From Sphaerosporella brunnea (taxonomy: Eukaryota; Ascomycota; Pezizomycetes; Pezizales; Pyronemataceae): 64,000 bases of DNA. Each line of letters opens with the position of its first letter. Positions within the stretch are counted from its first letter, which is position 1. Both the position numbers and the translations under genes were made by a program. Below, piece after piece: positions 29,508 to 40,859 of the stretch. The notes under the pieces were generated by a model that had not been told where the DNA came from, did not search any database, and was given only the letters and a program-made list of their open reading frames with translations. The stretch covers positions 1 to 64,000 of the forward strand of contig VXIS01000215.1 of assembly GCA_008704415.1 (NCBI GenBank). Direction: 5' to 3'.

Positions 29508-31489
29508 TAGCAGTATTCATTGTGGAATTGGGATCTGCGTTCTCAATTATTGAATATGCTACCTTTCATAAACTTGTTCTATATATTCTGGCAAAGGTAC
29601 CCCTAGTTGGATGGCGTACAGTACAAAGCGACAGTCAGGAGCTACATGACGAAAAGAAAAAGGAAATGAAGGTCGAACCGGCTGTTCATACTGGAAAGGG
29701 GCAACGCGTTAGTCTTACCATGGATGCGTGGACTGCAGGCAACCAGATTCCGTACTTTGGGGTCACCGCCGCCCAATGGATTGATAATTCAAAGCAAGGT
29801 CCTTGCTATTCGTCGCTTGCGAGGTTCCCACACCGGGCAAAATCTGTGTGCTGTTTTACACAACGTTCTTCAAGATTGGCAGCTAATAGGGTCTATTTGG
29901 GGATTTACCGCAGACAATGCCTCAGTAAACGACAAGTTTTTTGAATGCTTGGCGTGTTTGGAATCAGACATGAAGCGGGTGGATACGCAAGTACGCTGAG
30001 TGGCGCACGTCATAAATCTGGCAGCACAGAAAATTCTCAACACACTTAAAGCCACCGCTTCAGAAAATGAGAGTGCTTCTACCACGGAATATTTTTTGAA
30101 GGCGCAACATCTCAACAGGTCGGCAACAGCCTGAGGTACAGCCTACCATCTCAACACCGGCGGAAATACTTTCACTTCTTCGTCAAAGCTTTACCAAGAT
30201 TCGAGCTTCAAACCTCCTCCTGGAAGCCCTTGAAGGCCAATGCCAGCGGTTAAAAATCAAATTCTTACGGCCAAAGATGGATACAAAAACCATTGGAATT
30301 TCACGCATGATATGATTGACCGGGCTCTCCACATTAAAGAAGGCCTCAACCGTATAATTGCAACCAAAAACAAAATTCTACAATGTCGGCTTACCTCTGC
30401 TGATTGGACATTACTTGAAGACCTTGGAGGCCTACTCAGTATATTTGTCAATGCAACCAAACGTCTGTCTAAAACCTACTATCCTACTCTTGCATACCAG
30501 CTGCCATATTTTGTTTTTCTACTTGGCGAGCTTAAAGAATATCATCATAGCATGGAGCACTTGCAGCACATATCACGCGTGCAACTTCAAGCTGTGGTTA
30601 CAGCCTGAGACCATCTTAAGAAATACCGAAACAACACATTCAAGTCCGCAAATCTCAAGATGGCCATGCTGCTTGACCTACGTTTTCAAGCTCATGAATT
30701 TGCTAAAATGGGATGGCCTCCAGCAGATGCTCTCAGTGTCACTGCCCACTTCAAGCAAGTCTATCAGAGTTACTATCAAGCAACCGCCACTCGCGAAGCT
30801 GAGCACCTTGAGGTTCAGTCCGCCTCTCAAGATCATGATGCTCTGACAAAGGTATTTGGGAGCCTTAACCGGACTAGACGTCAGGCCAACAGTGGTATGG
30901 ACAGTTTATAAAACCACTTGCTAAATCAGCAAGCCATCCATCAACCTTGACGACAATCTGCTTCACTGGTGGAAAGCCAACGAACATCGCTATCCTATTG
31001 TTACCAAAATGGCGTCACAATGAGTCTACAACCAGCAGGGATGCCGCTGATGTTGAGGATGCTTTCAGTAGCGATGAGGATGCGGGAGAGCGCGAGGGTC
31101 ATGCCGAGGACTCGGCGGCCAGGCAGAGCGAGGGTAGGACGGTCGGTCACAGCATAGGTTAGTCTCTGTCAGAACACCTTAGCCGGAGCGAGCGCGAGGA
31201 TGGTGGCAACGCCGAGGGCATGGATGCAGAGGAGGAAGCTGCGCTAGAAGGCTTCGATTCCTGATCAGATCTGTCGGATATATACTAGTATAGCAACGTC
31301 TCTAATGTCACTGTGTGCAATGTCTTGTTTACCGGCTCGTACATCATCAATTGTATGGCGGCTCGAGCCAAAGCTCGAGCTTTTCAGGCTCGGCTCGGCT
31401 TGACGAGCCTATCTTCTAACAAGCCGAGCTGGCTCGAGCCTTCCTCATGGCTCGGCTCGGCTCGGCCTGTGTTCATCACTAGCTCACGA

Positions 31490-32198
31490 CGCATCGAATT
31501 TGGACCATTCATTCTCCGCGAGGCACACACTATGTCGGCGCGAGGCAGAGAAAGCTGAAAACAGCGACATCAGCTCAGCTCGCCATCATCGGCGTTTGTT
31601 TTTGTGGACGGTATGCACAAGTCCCGGAAGCGGTCGCAGGGGCTCACGCCAGGGAGGTCGTTGCTATCACGACCGGTTGCATTCATTTTTGGATCCGCAC
31701 AGCACGTCCAGATGGTGGTTTGTCGCGTAGAACTTCGATCACACAATAGAGCATCACCTGCGTGTGCGAGGCTGGTTTTACTGGTGGGAGACCCCGATCT
31801 CGCGGGGTTTCACCCGCACTCAGAGTTTGTCGAAGCGCGTTCCATGTCGCGCTGTTTGTTGGCTCACGGGGGGAGTGGGGAGGTTTGGGAGGGGGATAAC
31901 GTACCGACACGACGTTGCTTTCCTTGTTGTACACACAAGCCTTCACTGTACCAGGGTACTATCTGGTAACTCCAGGCCACAAGAAGCAACGTTGGATATC
32001 GCACCGCATGCCAGAAAGTCTGCAAAGATCATGGCGTTGAACACGCGTACCTTCCACGGCGGGAACACGTCGTTCAACAGCACGCGGGCAAGCAGTTCGG
32101 CTCCCTACGATATCAGGAAAGAACGCACAGCCAACCGGCGCAGCTGCAGAATGTCTTGCATAGCAAGCACCAGACACGTGCCGGAAAAGTGACCGGAC
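31490..32198. other. No convincing gene
   Basis: Short frames on both strands, none with steady coding character. The stretch lies between the right border of the large hAT and a worn MITE copy. Confidence 0.4.
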
Positions 32199-32735
32199 TA
32201 GTATTCCTCACAGTCCATCCTGCGCGCGGACCGGGCCTGGACCACATCGTGCAGTCTATAAGAGAGAGTTGCCATAAGAAATCATCGCCACGAGTAGCAG
32301 AAGCCATCAATGGTAACCGGGGCATTACGCCCAGCTTACATCAGCTTGCTTCCACAGCACGTGATGTGACTGGCGGGGTGGCGCTCAATCCTGTATCGCC
32401 GGAAAGGGACAGACACCAGCCAGAGACGAACGCGGACGCTCCGCAGAGGCGCAGCCCGGGATACAGGCCAGCCAACCATTGCGAGACGAAGGCGCACGGA
32501 TCAACAACCGGCAACGCATCGTAGATAAGGCTTCTGAATAACTCAACACCAACACACAATTTACAACAAAACATCCGCCCAACGCAGTTTAGTGGTTGAG
32601 GACGTTCAAAGGTGGTTGTTTTGGGTGGCAACGATAGAGATGTTTTTTCTTCTGCCCATGTTGGCCCCACCATGATGCGCACCGCTCGCACGTTCAGGCT
32701 CATTGGATATAGATATTACATGAGTAACGACTTCG
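32199..32735 (-). mobile_element. Worn, partial copy of the 21.5-kb MITE family
   Basis: It starts TAGTATTCCTCACAGTCC and continues with GCGCGGACCGGGCCTGGACC and ACATCGTGCAGTC, matching the right end of the element at 21502-22183 read inward. At 32640-32732 it matches that element again (ATGTTGGCC.CCATGATGCGCA to GAGTAAC). The distance between the two matching blocks is about the same (458 against 463 bases), but the middle differs and the other terminus is missing. Confidence 0.6.
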
Positions 32736-33300
32736 TGAAGCCTTTCCTCGGCGGTGTTCGATTCTCTCCTGCGGCTCGTCAACATAGACGCCGACTCGGA
32801 CAACGAATGGCTGTTACCTACACCGGGCATCCGGGGCCGCGGCTGGGAGGCAGGACCGGGTTCCGGCTGGCGATGTTGGGTCGCAGGGAGGCTGGGGTGG
32901 CTGGCTGGGTTTGAATCGTCTCGGTGGGGGATTTCGCCAGCACAGGGACGACCGCGTCCTCTCGCTGCGGCGTGGTAGCAGGTCACGCCGGTCGTGCAAT
33001 AAGGGCCTTCCACTTCCGTTGCGCTTACCAACGAGCCGCGGTGGCTTCGCAACTGGCAGCGAATGCGGCCCTCGTTGCTCCACCGGACATCACTCTGCCC
33101 GAATGCGCGTCGTTTGCTTGCAAACACCCCAGCACAGCCAGCGGCTGCATTGAGTGGAGTTTGACGTTGCTGCAGCTGCTCGTTTGCCTCAGGCGGTGCT
33201 GGTGTACCAATTTGAAAAAAAACCCTTCTTGGATTGTCTCTCTCTGCTCCGGACCCAGGCTCTGGCTCGTACCAGCTTGTAGATCTAGCCTTTGAGGAAT
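32606..33300 (-). pseudogene. Open frame remnant shared with 35.7 kb
   Basis: The frame reads WYEPEPGSGAERDNPRRVFF, then a Gln-rich part and CYHAAARGRG..PRPRMPGVG. The last motifs recur in the minus-strand frame at 35678-36112. It may continue the damaged gene at 33318-34220. No family is recognised. Confidence 0.3.
32790..33070. repeat. Dispersed repeat, copy 1 (partner 35700-36130)
   Basis: AATGGCTGT..CCTACACCGGGC and ATCCGGGGCCGCGGCTGGGA at one side and GCTGCGGCGTGGTAGCA, GTCGGTCGTGCGA.AAGGGCCTTCC at the other are shared with 35705-36115 in the same orientation. The 35.7-kb copy has about 130 extra bases in between, so one of them has lost or gained sequence. Confidence 0.75.
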
Positions 33301-33317
33301 GCATCGTCCTGCTCATC

Positions 33318-34220
33318 CTATTCGTGCTCCTGCTCGTCCTCTTCATCCTTCCACTCTTCCTCCTCCTCCACCTTACCGTCTCGAGCGTCTTGCTCGCAGT
33401 GCTCATCTTCTGCACAGCAGGCTGATTTTCTATCCCGGAGGACACGATCCGTAAGTATCTGGATATCCAACTCCATAGCGGATTTGGCTTGACAAGACTT
33501 GCCGACGTTTTTGCCTTCTCCGATGAATGCCCTGAGTGCGTAAAAATAGGGACAATCCTTCTTCACTTGCTCTAAAATCAACATCAGCTTTAAATCTTTT
33601 CTTTTTCACATTCCAGTAGAATTACGATACCCCAAACATCGGCTAGCTGAGACCCAGGCTTGCATTCCAAGCTGAACTCTCTTCTTTCCGCACAGTTCGC
33701 CGAGTTTGTACATTTCAACCTTTACCCCTTGCGCACAAATTCCAAGTATGCAATCGTATTCTCGCTGGACCTCCTCCGCTTGACTTCTTTGTATGGAGAC
33801 TCGTCACTACGAAGAAAGATTGCCACTTCCTTGCACGCACCAAGTTTATCTGTGCTGCTATTCGTCTGGTTGGTTCCCTTCCAAATGGGTTGGCGCAGCA
33901 TGTCGTGCTGCTCGAGGAGCTCAAGCAGAGGCGCTGATCGTCTGCTGCCCATTGCGCAGCCGGAAGTTTCAGCGAGTCATGACAGGCGTTCTTGGACGGG
34001 CGGTCTTTTTTTTTTTTTTTTTTTTTTTCGTGGGGGCAGCCTCCTTTTTTTTTGCGGGGACGGTCTTTTTTCTCGCCGCTTTTTTGGCAAACGCCTTCCG
34101 AGTGCGGGCCACAGTCTGCTCGCTCGGAACCTCTTGCACCTCAAAGTCGACGTCGTGGATCGCGGACGGTGGGCTGCACAAAGGGGTGGCTCGCCGGGTG
34201 GCTGGTGAAAGTTTTTTCAT
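33318..34220 (-). pseudogene. Lys-rich protein gene remnant
   Basis: An ATG at 34220 starts MKKLSPATRRATPLCSPPSA, followed by FEVQEVPSEQTVARTRKAFA and a Lys-rich part ending in a poly-Lys coded by an 18-T run. Further coding follows in other frames: LLELLEQHDMLRQPIWKGTN / LGACKEVAIFLRSDESPYKE (33722-33930) and LEQVKKDCPYFYALRAFIGE, then an acidic tail (33318-33584). The last part resembles a 'PYFY-LR-LIGE' motif I recall from DNA-binding-like proteins of basidiomycetes; this is from memory and unproven. Introns may explain one frame change, the T run another. Confidence 0.4.
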
Positions 34221-34340
34221 CAGGCCTTCACGGGGTTGAGCCAGGTTGAGAAATCACAGTCACGAACACGGGAGCTCTATGTTTGGAGGAAACGGTGCGT
34301 CCAGAGTGGATCGCGAGAAACGCATTTTTTTCTGGGTCGC
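34210..34340 (+). repeat. Direct repeat, copy 1 (partner 34845-35030)
   Basis: TTTTTTCAT.AGG, AATCACAGTCACGA, CTCTATGTTTGGAGGAA and ATCGCGAGAAACGC.TTTTTTTCTGGGTCG recur in order at 34837-35030, where a 26-base GGTGGAACTGGTGGTGGAAC insertion is also present. The first copy is at the start of the Lys-rich gene. Confidence 0.7.
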
Positions 34341-34344
34341 CCCC

Positions 34345-37160
34345 GGACCGCCCTTTGGAACGCCTACTGATACACGCGCAACACCTGCAAGCAAATACTC
34401 TAGCAGTTACAGGCCGGCAACAACAGCCGCGAGGCCACTCTGATCACCAGCTCTTTCCTTCGGATGTGGTCGAGCGTGCAGGCTGGCACGTCGCCGGCCA
34501 CCGGGGGGTGTTTGCCAGACGTTTTTCGAGCTGTTGGTTTACGCTTCTGTTGCGGCAATCGCTGTGCCGTTGCTCTCATTTTGCAGCACTGCCGACAGCC
34601 CTCATCGTCGTCCTTTTGGTTGTGTCTGCCAAGATCCGCTTCAAATTGGCGACTGAAACCGGTTTGCGAAACGGATCCAAGCTTTGTTGGCGCCAGGCTG
34701 AATCTCAACGTCGTAACGGAGAGGGTGGCGAGCAGGCTGGAGGCGCCCAAGGTACTCACGTACGGAGGAGGAACTAGGGCCAAGACGAGATGCGGATTCC
34801 AGAGGGCGGTCTAGGACTCAGATCGGAACAGATTAAGTTTTTTCATTAGGGTCATAATGAGCGTTGCCTGTGTTTAACCAAGTTAAGCAATCACAGTCAC
34901 GACTCTATGTTTGGAGGAATGGGTGGTGGAACTGGTGGTGGAACGGACGGTGTGTTCAGAGTGCATCGCGAGAAACACCTCTTTTTCTGGGTCGTGGAAC
35001 GAACTCTGAAACGACCCCGGAACGCCTTTTCGAACGCCTGCTGTGAGCAAGCTTATTGACATACGGAGGTTCAGTAAAGAGAAAGGAAAGCAAACCGCAA
35101 AGCGGAAGTGCAGGCGCCTTCATATGGCCCACGTGATCGCGTGGCAGAGCCGCAACGCAGAGCCTCTCAGGCTCGGCTAACTGGCCAATCACGGTGGTGA
35201 CCCGGTCGGCTACACTGGCTGGTTCATTCCCCACGTGACTCCAGCACACGGAGCCACAACGCCACGCTACAACAAAACGCCGCAACGGAACGCCACCAAA
35301 CCTTATCTCGACCTCGCGCCGTGACAAACCTGCTCAGTATTGGACGGGTCCGGGGGGCCTGAAGTGCCATTGCCACTGCCAAATGCACAGTCAGTACCAG
35401 AGGCTGCATGGTCGCTTCTTCCAGATACGCAGTAGACGAAGGAGAGTAGGTATATGTGGGGTGGCAGGCCACCGGTTTTTTCGGTCGGCGTTGGCGACAC
35501 CTGTACACGCGGTTTCTACATTGCGCTCGCTCGTCACTGCGGCGCCGTCTGGAAGATTGAATCGTGGTTATATAACGGGAATTCTCGACCCCCAGCACCA
35601 ATTCGCGCAACGAGATGGCCAGCCGGCCTTCCCGTAGGCGGCACAGAAAACGATGGTTCCCGACCCTGCTTTGCCTATCAATGAACAAACCACGTTCCCA
35701 GCAAGTTGAATGAATGGCTGTCGCCTACACCGGGCATCCGGGGCCGCGGCTGGGAGGTTTCGAAAGTGCGGGACCGGGTTCGTTCGGAACTTGGTTTTCG
35801 ACGATGATTCGGGCTGGAGTTGTATGCCCCCGGTGACGATTCGGTTTTCCGGCTGGCGACGTTGGGTCGCAGGTAGCCCGGCGGGATCGGCGGATGGTGA
35901 TTGACTGGGCGGTGTTTGTGGTCCCTGATCAGCTCCAGGAAGGAGGTCCGATCGTCGTTGAGTCGGTTGCGTTTACGAAAACGAGCGCTGTACCGAGAGT
36001 CTGAGTGCTGTCGATAATCCGATCTTCCAGCGCAGTGAACAACACAGGGACCTCTCCCTCGCGCTGCGGCGTGGTAGCAACTCGCGTCGGTCGTGCGAGA
36101 AGGGCCTTCCACGTTCGGAGCAGCAACGCTCAGCCCCGCGGCAGCTTCGATGCACCTATCGCCGGTCCGTGTGCTTCACTAGCACACCCGCCGCCATTGC
36201 CGCGGTCTGTTTGGACCGTGGTTTGTGGTTTGTGGATGGGATGGCAGCTAGGGCGGAGTTACGTCCATTGCGCTCACCAAAGAGCCGGGATGGCGTTTCA
36301 ACTCGCAGCGGGGCGTGGTTGCTTGGGAGCGCGGACTCGAGCCGTTGTTGCTTCACTGGATACCACTTTTGCTGATTCTCCTCGTTTGCTGACAGACACT
36401 TCTACAACGAGCACAGCGATTCTCGCAGGCGACCGGGTCTTTTGGGACGTGGCGGAGGTATCGAGCAAGCGACGATGAGATCACGGCATCGCACTGAGTG
36501 ACGCTTAACGTTGGCGCAGCTACTCGGTGCAAAGCATCCGCGTAGCCGCACATCTTCCGCACTCAGATGACCAACAGAGTCTTGTACACGGTGTCACTGT
36601 TGCGGGGCTGGCGAGCTGGCGATGCGTCTCTTGAGCTGTTGGCCGCCCGGTTTGAGATGAACATGTGGGCTGCACTCGGCCGGAATCTCGTCTGCGCGTG
36701 TGCGCGGGGTTCAACTATCAGCACCGGCATGTTGCGAGATTGAAGCGCGGACCGAGGAGGCGGCAGGCTGGTGGTCATGGACGTTCGGTTGGTCTGGACA
36801 TTGGGTTGCTTGGGTACGCTGCACGACCTGTACAACTCGGCTCTGGTGGCCAAGGCTTTTATATAACCCTTGTTACGGACCTGTTTTGTCTTCTCTTGTG
36901 CTTTTGCTGTTGGTATTTCGGGTGGCTGCAGTTGGGCCATGAGATGGTAGCGACTGGGGGCGGACAGGATAACGAGTAGGGGTCCGTCACGCCCGTTCGC
37001 AGTCGAATATGGACAATAGACTTCACCACAAACCAAGAAAAAAGAAAGAAAAAAAAAAGCCGTTACCCATTTGCCGCCACCAGACCCAGATACACAACAA
37101 GATTCCTGCGCCCACCGCATTCGATGCGCAGTGCAGTTTCTTGGGCAATACTCATAAAAA
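34345..37160. other. Repeat-derived region, no intact gene
   Basis: Contains the second copy of the 34.2-kb repeat, the second copy of the 32.8-kb repeat (35700-36130) and frames that are only partly coding-like, for example a minus-strand YCVSGRSDHAASGTDCAFGS near 35400 and LFTALEDRIIDSTQTLGTAL near 36020. A GTGAGT 5' splice site follows a Pro/Tyr codon at about 34755 on the minus strand. No model could be assembled. Confidence 0.4.
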
Positions 37161-37169
37161 AAACGCCGG

Positions 37170-37460
37170 CGACTTCCCTGATGGAACGGGTACAGGGCGG
37201 CGGCTATACTGCAAGGAGCATATGCGTCGAGATGAGGAAACGCCGAGGGTCTGAGGGAGGTCGGAGATCCGGACGGTTGGCAGTTAGACATTGCGGCTTG
37301 CGCAATCCTCGGTATGGTTATTCCCTTCAGGAGGACCTTTGCGTATTTAATAAGGAGGCGTCGACCGCCTCGGTGAAGTGAAGTGAGTACAAACATTCCG
37401 GAGTTTCCCACGGCTGCGCCCACCGCCCTACAGTATTCTCTCTATCATTCCCGGCCCCCA
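37170..37460 (-). repeat. Dispersed repeat, copy 1 (inverted partner 63460-63745)
   Basis: Read on the minus strand it contains GGGCGCAGCCGTGGGAA.CTC, CTTCACCGAGGCGGTCGACG, CCTCC, AACCATAC.GAGGATTG.GCA, and CTC.GGCGTTTCCTC.TCTCG. These recur in the same order on the plus strand at 63483-63730. Both copies would encode a short FHRGGRRL-x-I/K-Y-x-K-L stretch. The core GAGGCGGTCGACGCCTC is an imperfect palindrome. Borders and type are unknown. Confidence 0.75.
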
Positions 37461-38011
37461 TCAAATCTACCATCCGCCTCGTCAAGGTCGATGCTAACCA
37501 CACTATCGACGACAGCTTTCTGCTCGAACAGGCTGAGCAGCGTGCTGCGGCACTCGTGCAGACGGAGAAAATACGCTTCCCGGCGTCGCGGAGTTTTGAA
37601 GAAAAAGGTCGTTGCGAGAGCCTCCCCCCGGCCTTCACGTCGCGCTACGTGCCACCGCGTCGGGAGAGGCGCAGTGGAAAATGCTGGCGCGTTGGGGGTA
37701 GTAAGGTTGGCAGCACGGGGTTGTCGATTGTGTTTGTCGAAGCGGTAGTTTGGATGGCGTAGAGATGTGTTTGGTTTCTACACCTACTATTCTCACGGAA
37801 CAGCGTGCTGTAAAGAATCTATCCTGCCACTGTTCAGTGGCAGCAACTTCGGGATAGTCCACTCTCTCGGTGGCGGTCATGATCCAAAGGGATGCACACC
37901 AGCGGCTCGTAAACACGCGGGTTATCAACTGCTTCATTGCGCATGCTTGTTCTGCAAAGTCTGCTTTTCAGCGCGACGGAACACTGCTTTCTCAAGCGGC
38001 TTGTTGTTGCT

Positions 38012-38290
38012 ATGATTTCCAATAACGTTCCCAAGGTTCCGCGGACGAGAATTCCAAACTGTCAGTGTAAGCTTTGTAGGATCCGCTACTTCACAGATGG
38101 AGGTAAACTCAGAACCGTCTGTGTGCCAGATTTGCTATACACCAAGAGGATACTCGGAAAAAAAGTCACTGATTTCCTGGCGAGGGTCGATACGATCGGC
38201 GCATCGAAAGAAGAGAAAGGGTATGAATGCAGGAAAAGCTCGCACTTATGGCAACCGCTGCCAGATACACGATCGGTCATAGCTCGGTAA
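38012..38290 (+). CDS. Hypothetical Cys-knuckle protein fragment
   Basis: An ATG at 38012 opens MISNNVPKVPRTRIPNCQCK and LCRIRYFTDGG, then a Lys-rich body, 92 residues in all. The C-x-C-x-x-C with a following R-Y-F-T-D-G resembles the short N-terminal knuckle of some large fungal transposases, but the rest of such a protein is not found downstream. The frame ends at GTAAAA, which could be a 5' splice site. Weak call. Confidence 0.35.
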   Translation: MISNNVPKVPRTRIPNCQCKLCRIRYFTDGGKLRTVCVPDLLYTKRILGKKVTDFLARVDTIGASKEEKGYECRKSSHLWQPLPDTRSVIAR

Positions 38291-39482
38291 AACAAGCAAA
38301 CGGTGGTCATAAGACGTACAAAATCTGCCAGAAGATACGAAATGACGTTGTTTAGAAACATCCAGAAACGCGTCGAATCACGCGATCGCAATGGGGTTAC
38401 TGAGACGCACCAGCGCAGTAAGGAAATAGCGTAGTAGAAACAATCCGTACTGAGTGTACCAATCTTACAGTCAGCTCCACGCAAACCCGGTCGCTAGGTG
38501 GATGTGCCTTGCGTTCTCAACAGCCAGCCACGCTAGTCTCTAGATATTGTCAGGTGTGGAGAACGGATGGTTATCACGCCACAGTTGGTTCACCGAGTAT
38601 CCCTCTGTACTGATTGAAATACAAACGCGGGTTTCTTCGGTCGGCTATCGAGAACGATGGATGTGGCGTGGGTATCAGCGCCACGCGGGAACGAGTCAAT
38701 CGTGGTTCAAATCTGCGTGCGCGCATATCATTCACTCGATTCGCACTCAGAGCGGAAACCGTGCGTTCGATTGCGATGCTGGCGCTCGCGGGCCGAAAAC
38801 ATGACGCCGTGATAGCGGATCCTGAGACACCGCAAGATGAGATCAAACCCGATCTTGGTGGCCGAAAGTGTTGAAACGGCGACAGCTCAGGGCATTATAT
38901 GAGCTTACTGTAGACGAGAATTCCTTCCGACAACAAATCTATCTATTCGAGGATTTTTTGCGCAGTGACTGCCACGTTGAGCAGCACACCAGCCAGCGTC
39001 CCGTTTGAGTCGGGATTCGTTGGGAAGTTGGAAGGAATCGGCATTTGCGTGAAGATTCAATTTCAAAGTATACATGTATTTAACTCCGTGCCGCGGTGAT
39101 GCTATCTCTGTGGGAAGGAAACACGGGTTGCAGTGTCAAAGCATATCAATTTCTGGAGCGAAACCGGGAGCACGGCGTAGTCGAGCAGCACACAGTTGCG
39201 TGGCAGATTAATTAAAAACAGGGCGCAATAGGGGGTAAAGCAGTCGAGAATGAGGGGTAAAAGGAGGAATTCTCGGGCGAGACAACGGCCGTTTTGCAAA
39301 CGCAGGAATTGGCAGCGGCGTGAAGTGGTCACTGTAGTCGCCAGGCCGCTGAGCACGCTGACAGGTTTGATTGTCATCCTATGCATGCTATTTGCCAGAG
39401 CAATCCAGGCTCGTCCACCCCTTTCACTGGCCGCTACCCATCCGCCTTGTTGCTGTTCTTGTCGAAAATCCGGTGGAGGCGT
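38291..39482. other. No convincing gene
   Basis: Minus-strand frames at 38574-38846 and 39102-39386 are open but lack clear starts or domains; the second has a hydrophobic middle (LILDCFTPYCALFLINLPRN). Nothing firm. Confidence 0.35.
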
Positions 39483-40560
39483 TCAATAACGTCTACCGAA
39501 ACTGTGCAGATATGTTAGCGATGCGTCTGATACGCGGATAGGATGGAAACTACTGTTCTGCATGGTCTTTTGCTGATAAACGTGCTGGTGATACCAGTCT
39601 CTATCCAGTCTGGAATATCGAATGAAATCTATTCCCCAAAATTGATTGAACTTTTCCTCCAACAGTGCACGCCGCGCCCCGTCAGTCGTCAAAATAGCCG
39701 ACAACACATCATCTGCATGAACACGCAGGTCGCCATCGTCACGGGCGCGCTCCATCCAGTTGCCATAGACACGGCGTTTGGAAGGCTGCTTCTTTCTACA
39801 CAGCTCGAGTGCTTGAAGCACAAGTTCGGGGCAGTCAGGGACAAACAATGCTGGGATGACGTCTTCGACCCACCACCGCTTACGGACTACCTGGAAGGCA
39901 ACCACGCCCTTGACATCCCACGGGGCCCCCAGCAAATGACGTGTGGCGTCGTGCTCAGACCGGTCGGTCACCAGTCTTAGACACACCTCTGATCCTTGGG
40001 AGGCACGAGTGATCCGGAATTTCTCCAGACTGGCCTTGACCTCGGAAGCGTCCTGATCCTTGCGGCTCGACGAGCAGTTCTTGATGTCCTCGAATATGCG
40101 GAGCTTGTCTGCCTTCCAAACCTGAAATTTCTGCTGCTGCTCATCCAGGTGTGGGGGGCTGATCTGCTGCCGGCATAACCTTGGTCTTCCCCAAGTCCGC
40201 TGTCACATCGGAGGCGCTGGAAGTACTCTCATTCGGGCTGGCAAGGCTTCCATCGGTTGCGCCACGCATCTTGTCAGACGGACTTGCCTTCCCATCGCCG
40301 TTCCCCCGGACGGGCGGCGAGCTGGAGTCATCCACGCCCCGACTGGACCGCGTTTCCATCTGGCGCGCGGCAGCGACCGCCTGATCGTTTTCCATCTTCT
40401 CCACTCGCTTTCGCAAGGCCTCGAGCGCCTTGTCCGTCTCGTCGCACCGCTCATCGATAGCACCGACGTGGTCTTCATTCCAGACAGGTCGGACACGCAA
40501 CTGTTGACGCCTGCCGATGTCGGGGGCGACAGTTGAACGGCGGCCGGAACGTATGTGACG
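39483..40560 (-). CDS. Hypothetical protein with coiled coil, spliced or frameshifted
   Basis: The N-terminal part (about 40560-40150) reads LRVRPVWNEDHVGAIDERCD then a heptad-like ALEALRKRVEKMENDQAVAA and a Ser/Asp-rich linker. The C-terminal part (40202-39483), in another frame, reads FQVWKADKLRIFEDIKNCSS, RLVTDRSEHDATRHLLGAPW, VVAFQVVRKRWWVEDVIPAL and on to a stop. The frames overlap between 40141 and 40202; a 43-base intron GTGACA..GCAGCAG would join them in phase, but is short. The start codon is not resolved. The C-terminal 240 residues look like one globular domain that I do not recognise. Confidence 0.5.
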
Positions 40561-40859
40561 GGATCCGAGCCGCAACGACGACGCGCTGGCTGCGAGGACG
40601 GAGCGGAAGGGGCCTGTGGGACGGTGCGTGACACGATGCGCCGACGCGAAAAAGCGCGAGGAGACGCTGCGGGCAAGTATGGCGAGATATTGCTGTTTGA
40701 CGGTTGGGCTGTGTGTGCGGGAGCTGGTCGGACAAGAGGGATGTAAAGAATCTGACGATGTAGGAGAGGAGTGGGAGCGAAGGTTCTGGGCACAAACCCT
40801 GACCGTGCAGGCTTTCGCACCCTGCCTTGCGCACGAACCGCAGACCTCACTGCTCACGC

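Larger units (their letters stand above)
28100..31160 (+). pseudogene. hAT transposase relic, split by a nested element
   Basis: Before the nested element there is a BED-finger-like stretch (SRGSTSNGGSNEHEKHIV, about 28190-28270) and coding up to 28525. After it come VELGSAFSIIEYATF, VSLTMDAWTAGNQIPYFGV (first catalytic Asp), then in another frame GSHTGQNLCAVL / WQLIGSIWGFTADNASVND (second Asp), AHVINLAAQKIL, and a helical insertion region to 30890. The dimerisation domain begins as HWWKANEHRYPIVTKMA (30965-31015) and is then lost to unrelated sequence. Several stops and frame changes are present. The order of motifs is that of a standard hAT transposase. Confidence 0.85.
27699..31481 (+). 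mobile_element. 3.8-kb hAT transposon with exact target duplication
   Basis: The left end is TAGTGATGGACATAAGCC and the right end read inward is TAGTGATGAACACAGGCC. Exact duplications GCTCACGA flank it at 27691-27698 and 31482-31489. Both subterminal regions carry tandem GGCTCGAGC/GCCGAGCC words. The 3783 bases hold a plus-strand transposase relic and a nested 980-base element (28528-29507), so the hAT itself was about 2.8 kb. All internal genes are broken, hence it is no longer autonomous. Confidence 0.95.

Noticed and set aside
34400..34783. A 127-residue minus-strand protein MALVPPPYVS..
   Set aside because: Its first codon is TTG, and a GTGAGT donor falls after the tenth codon, so the continuous frame is probably not the real one.
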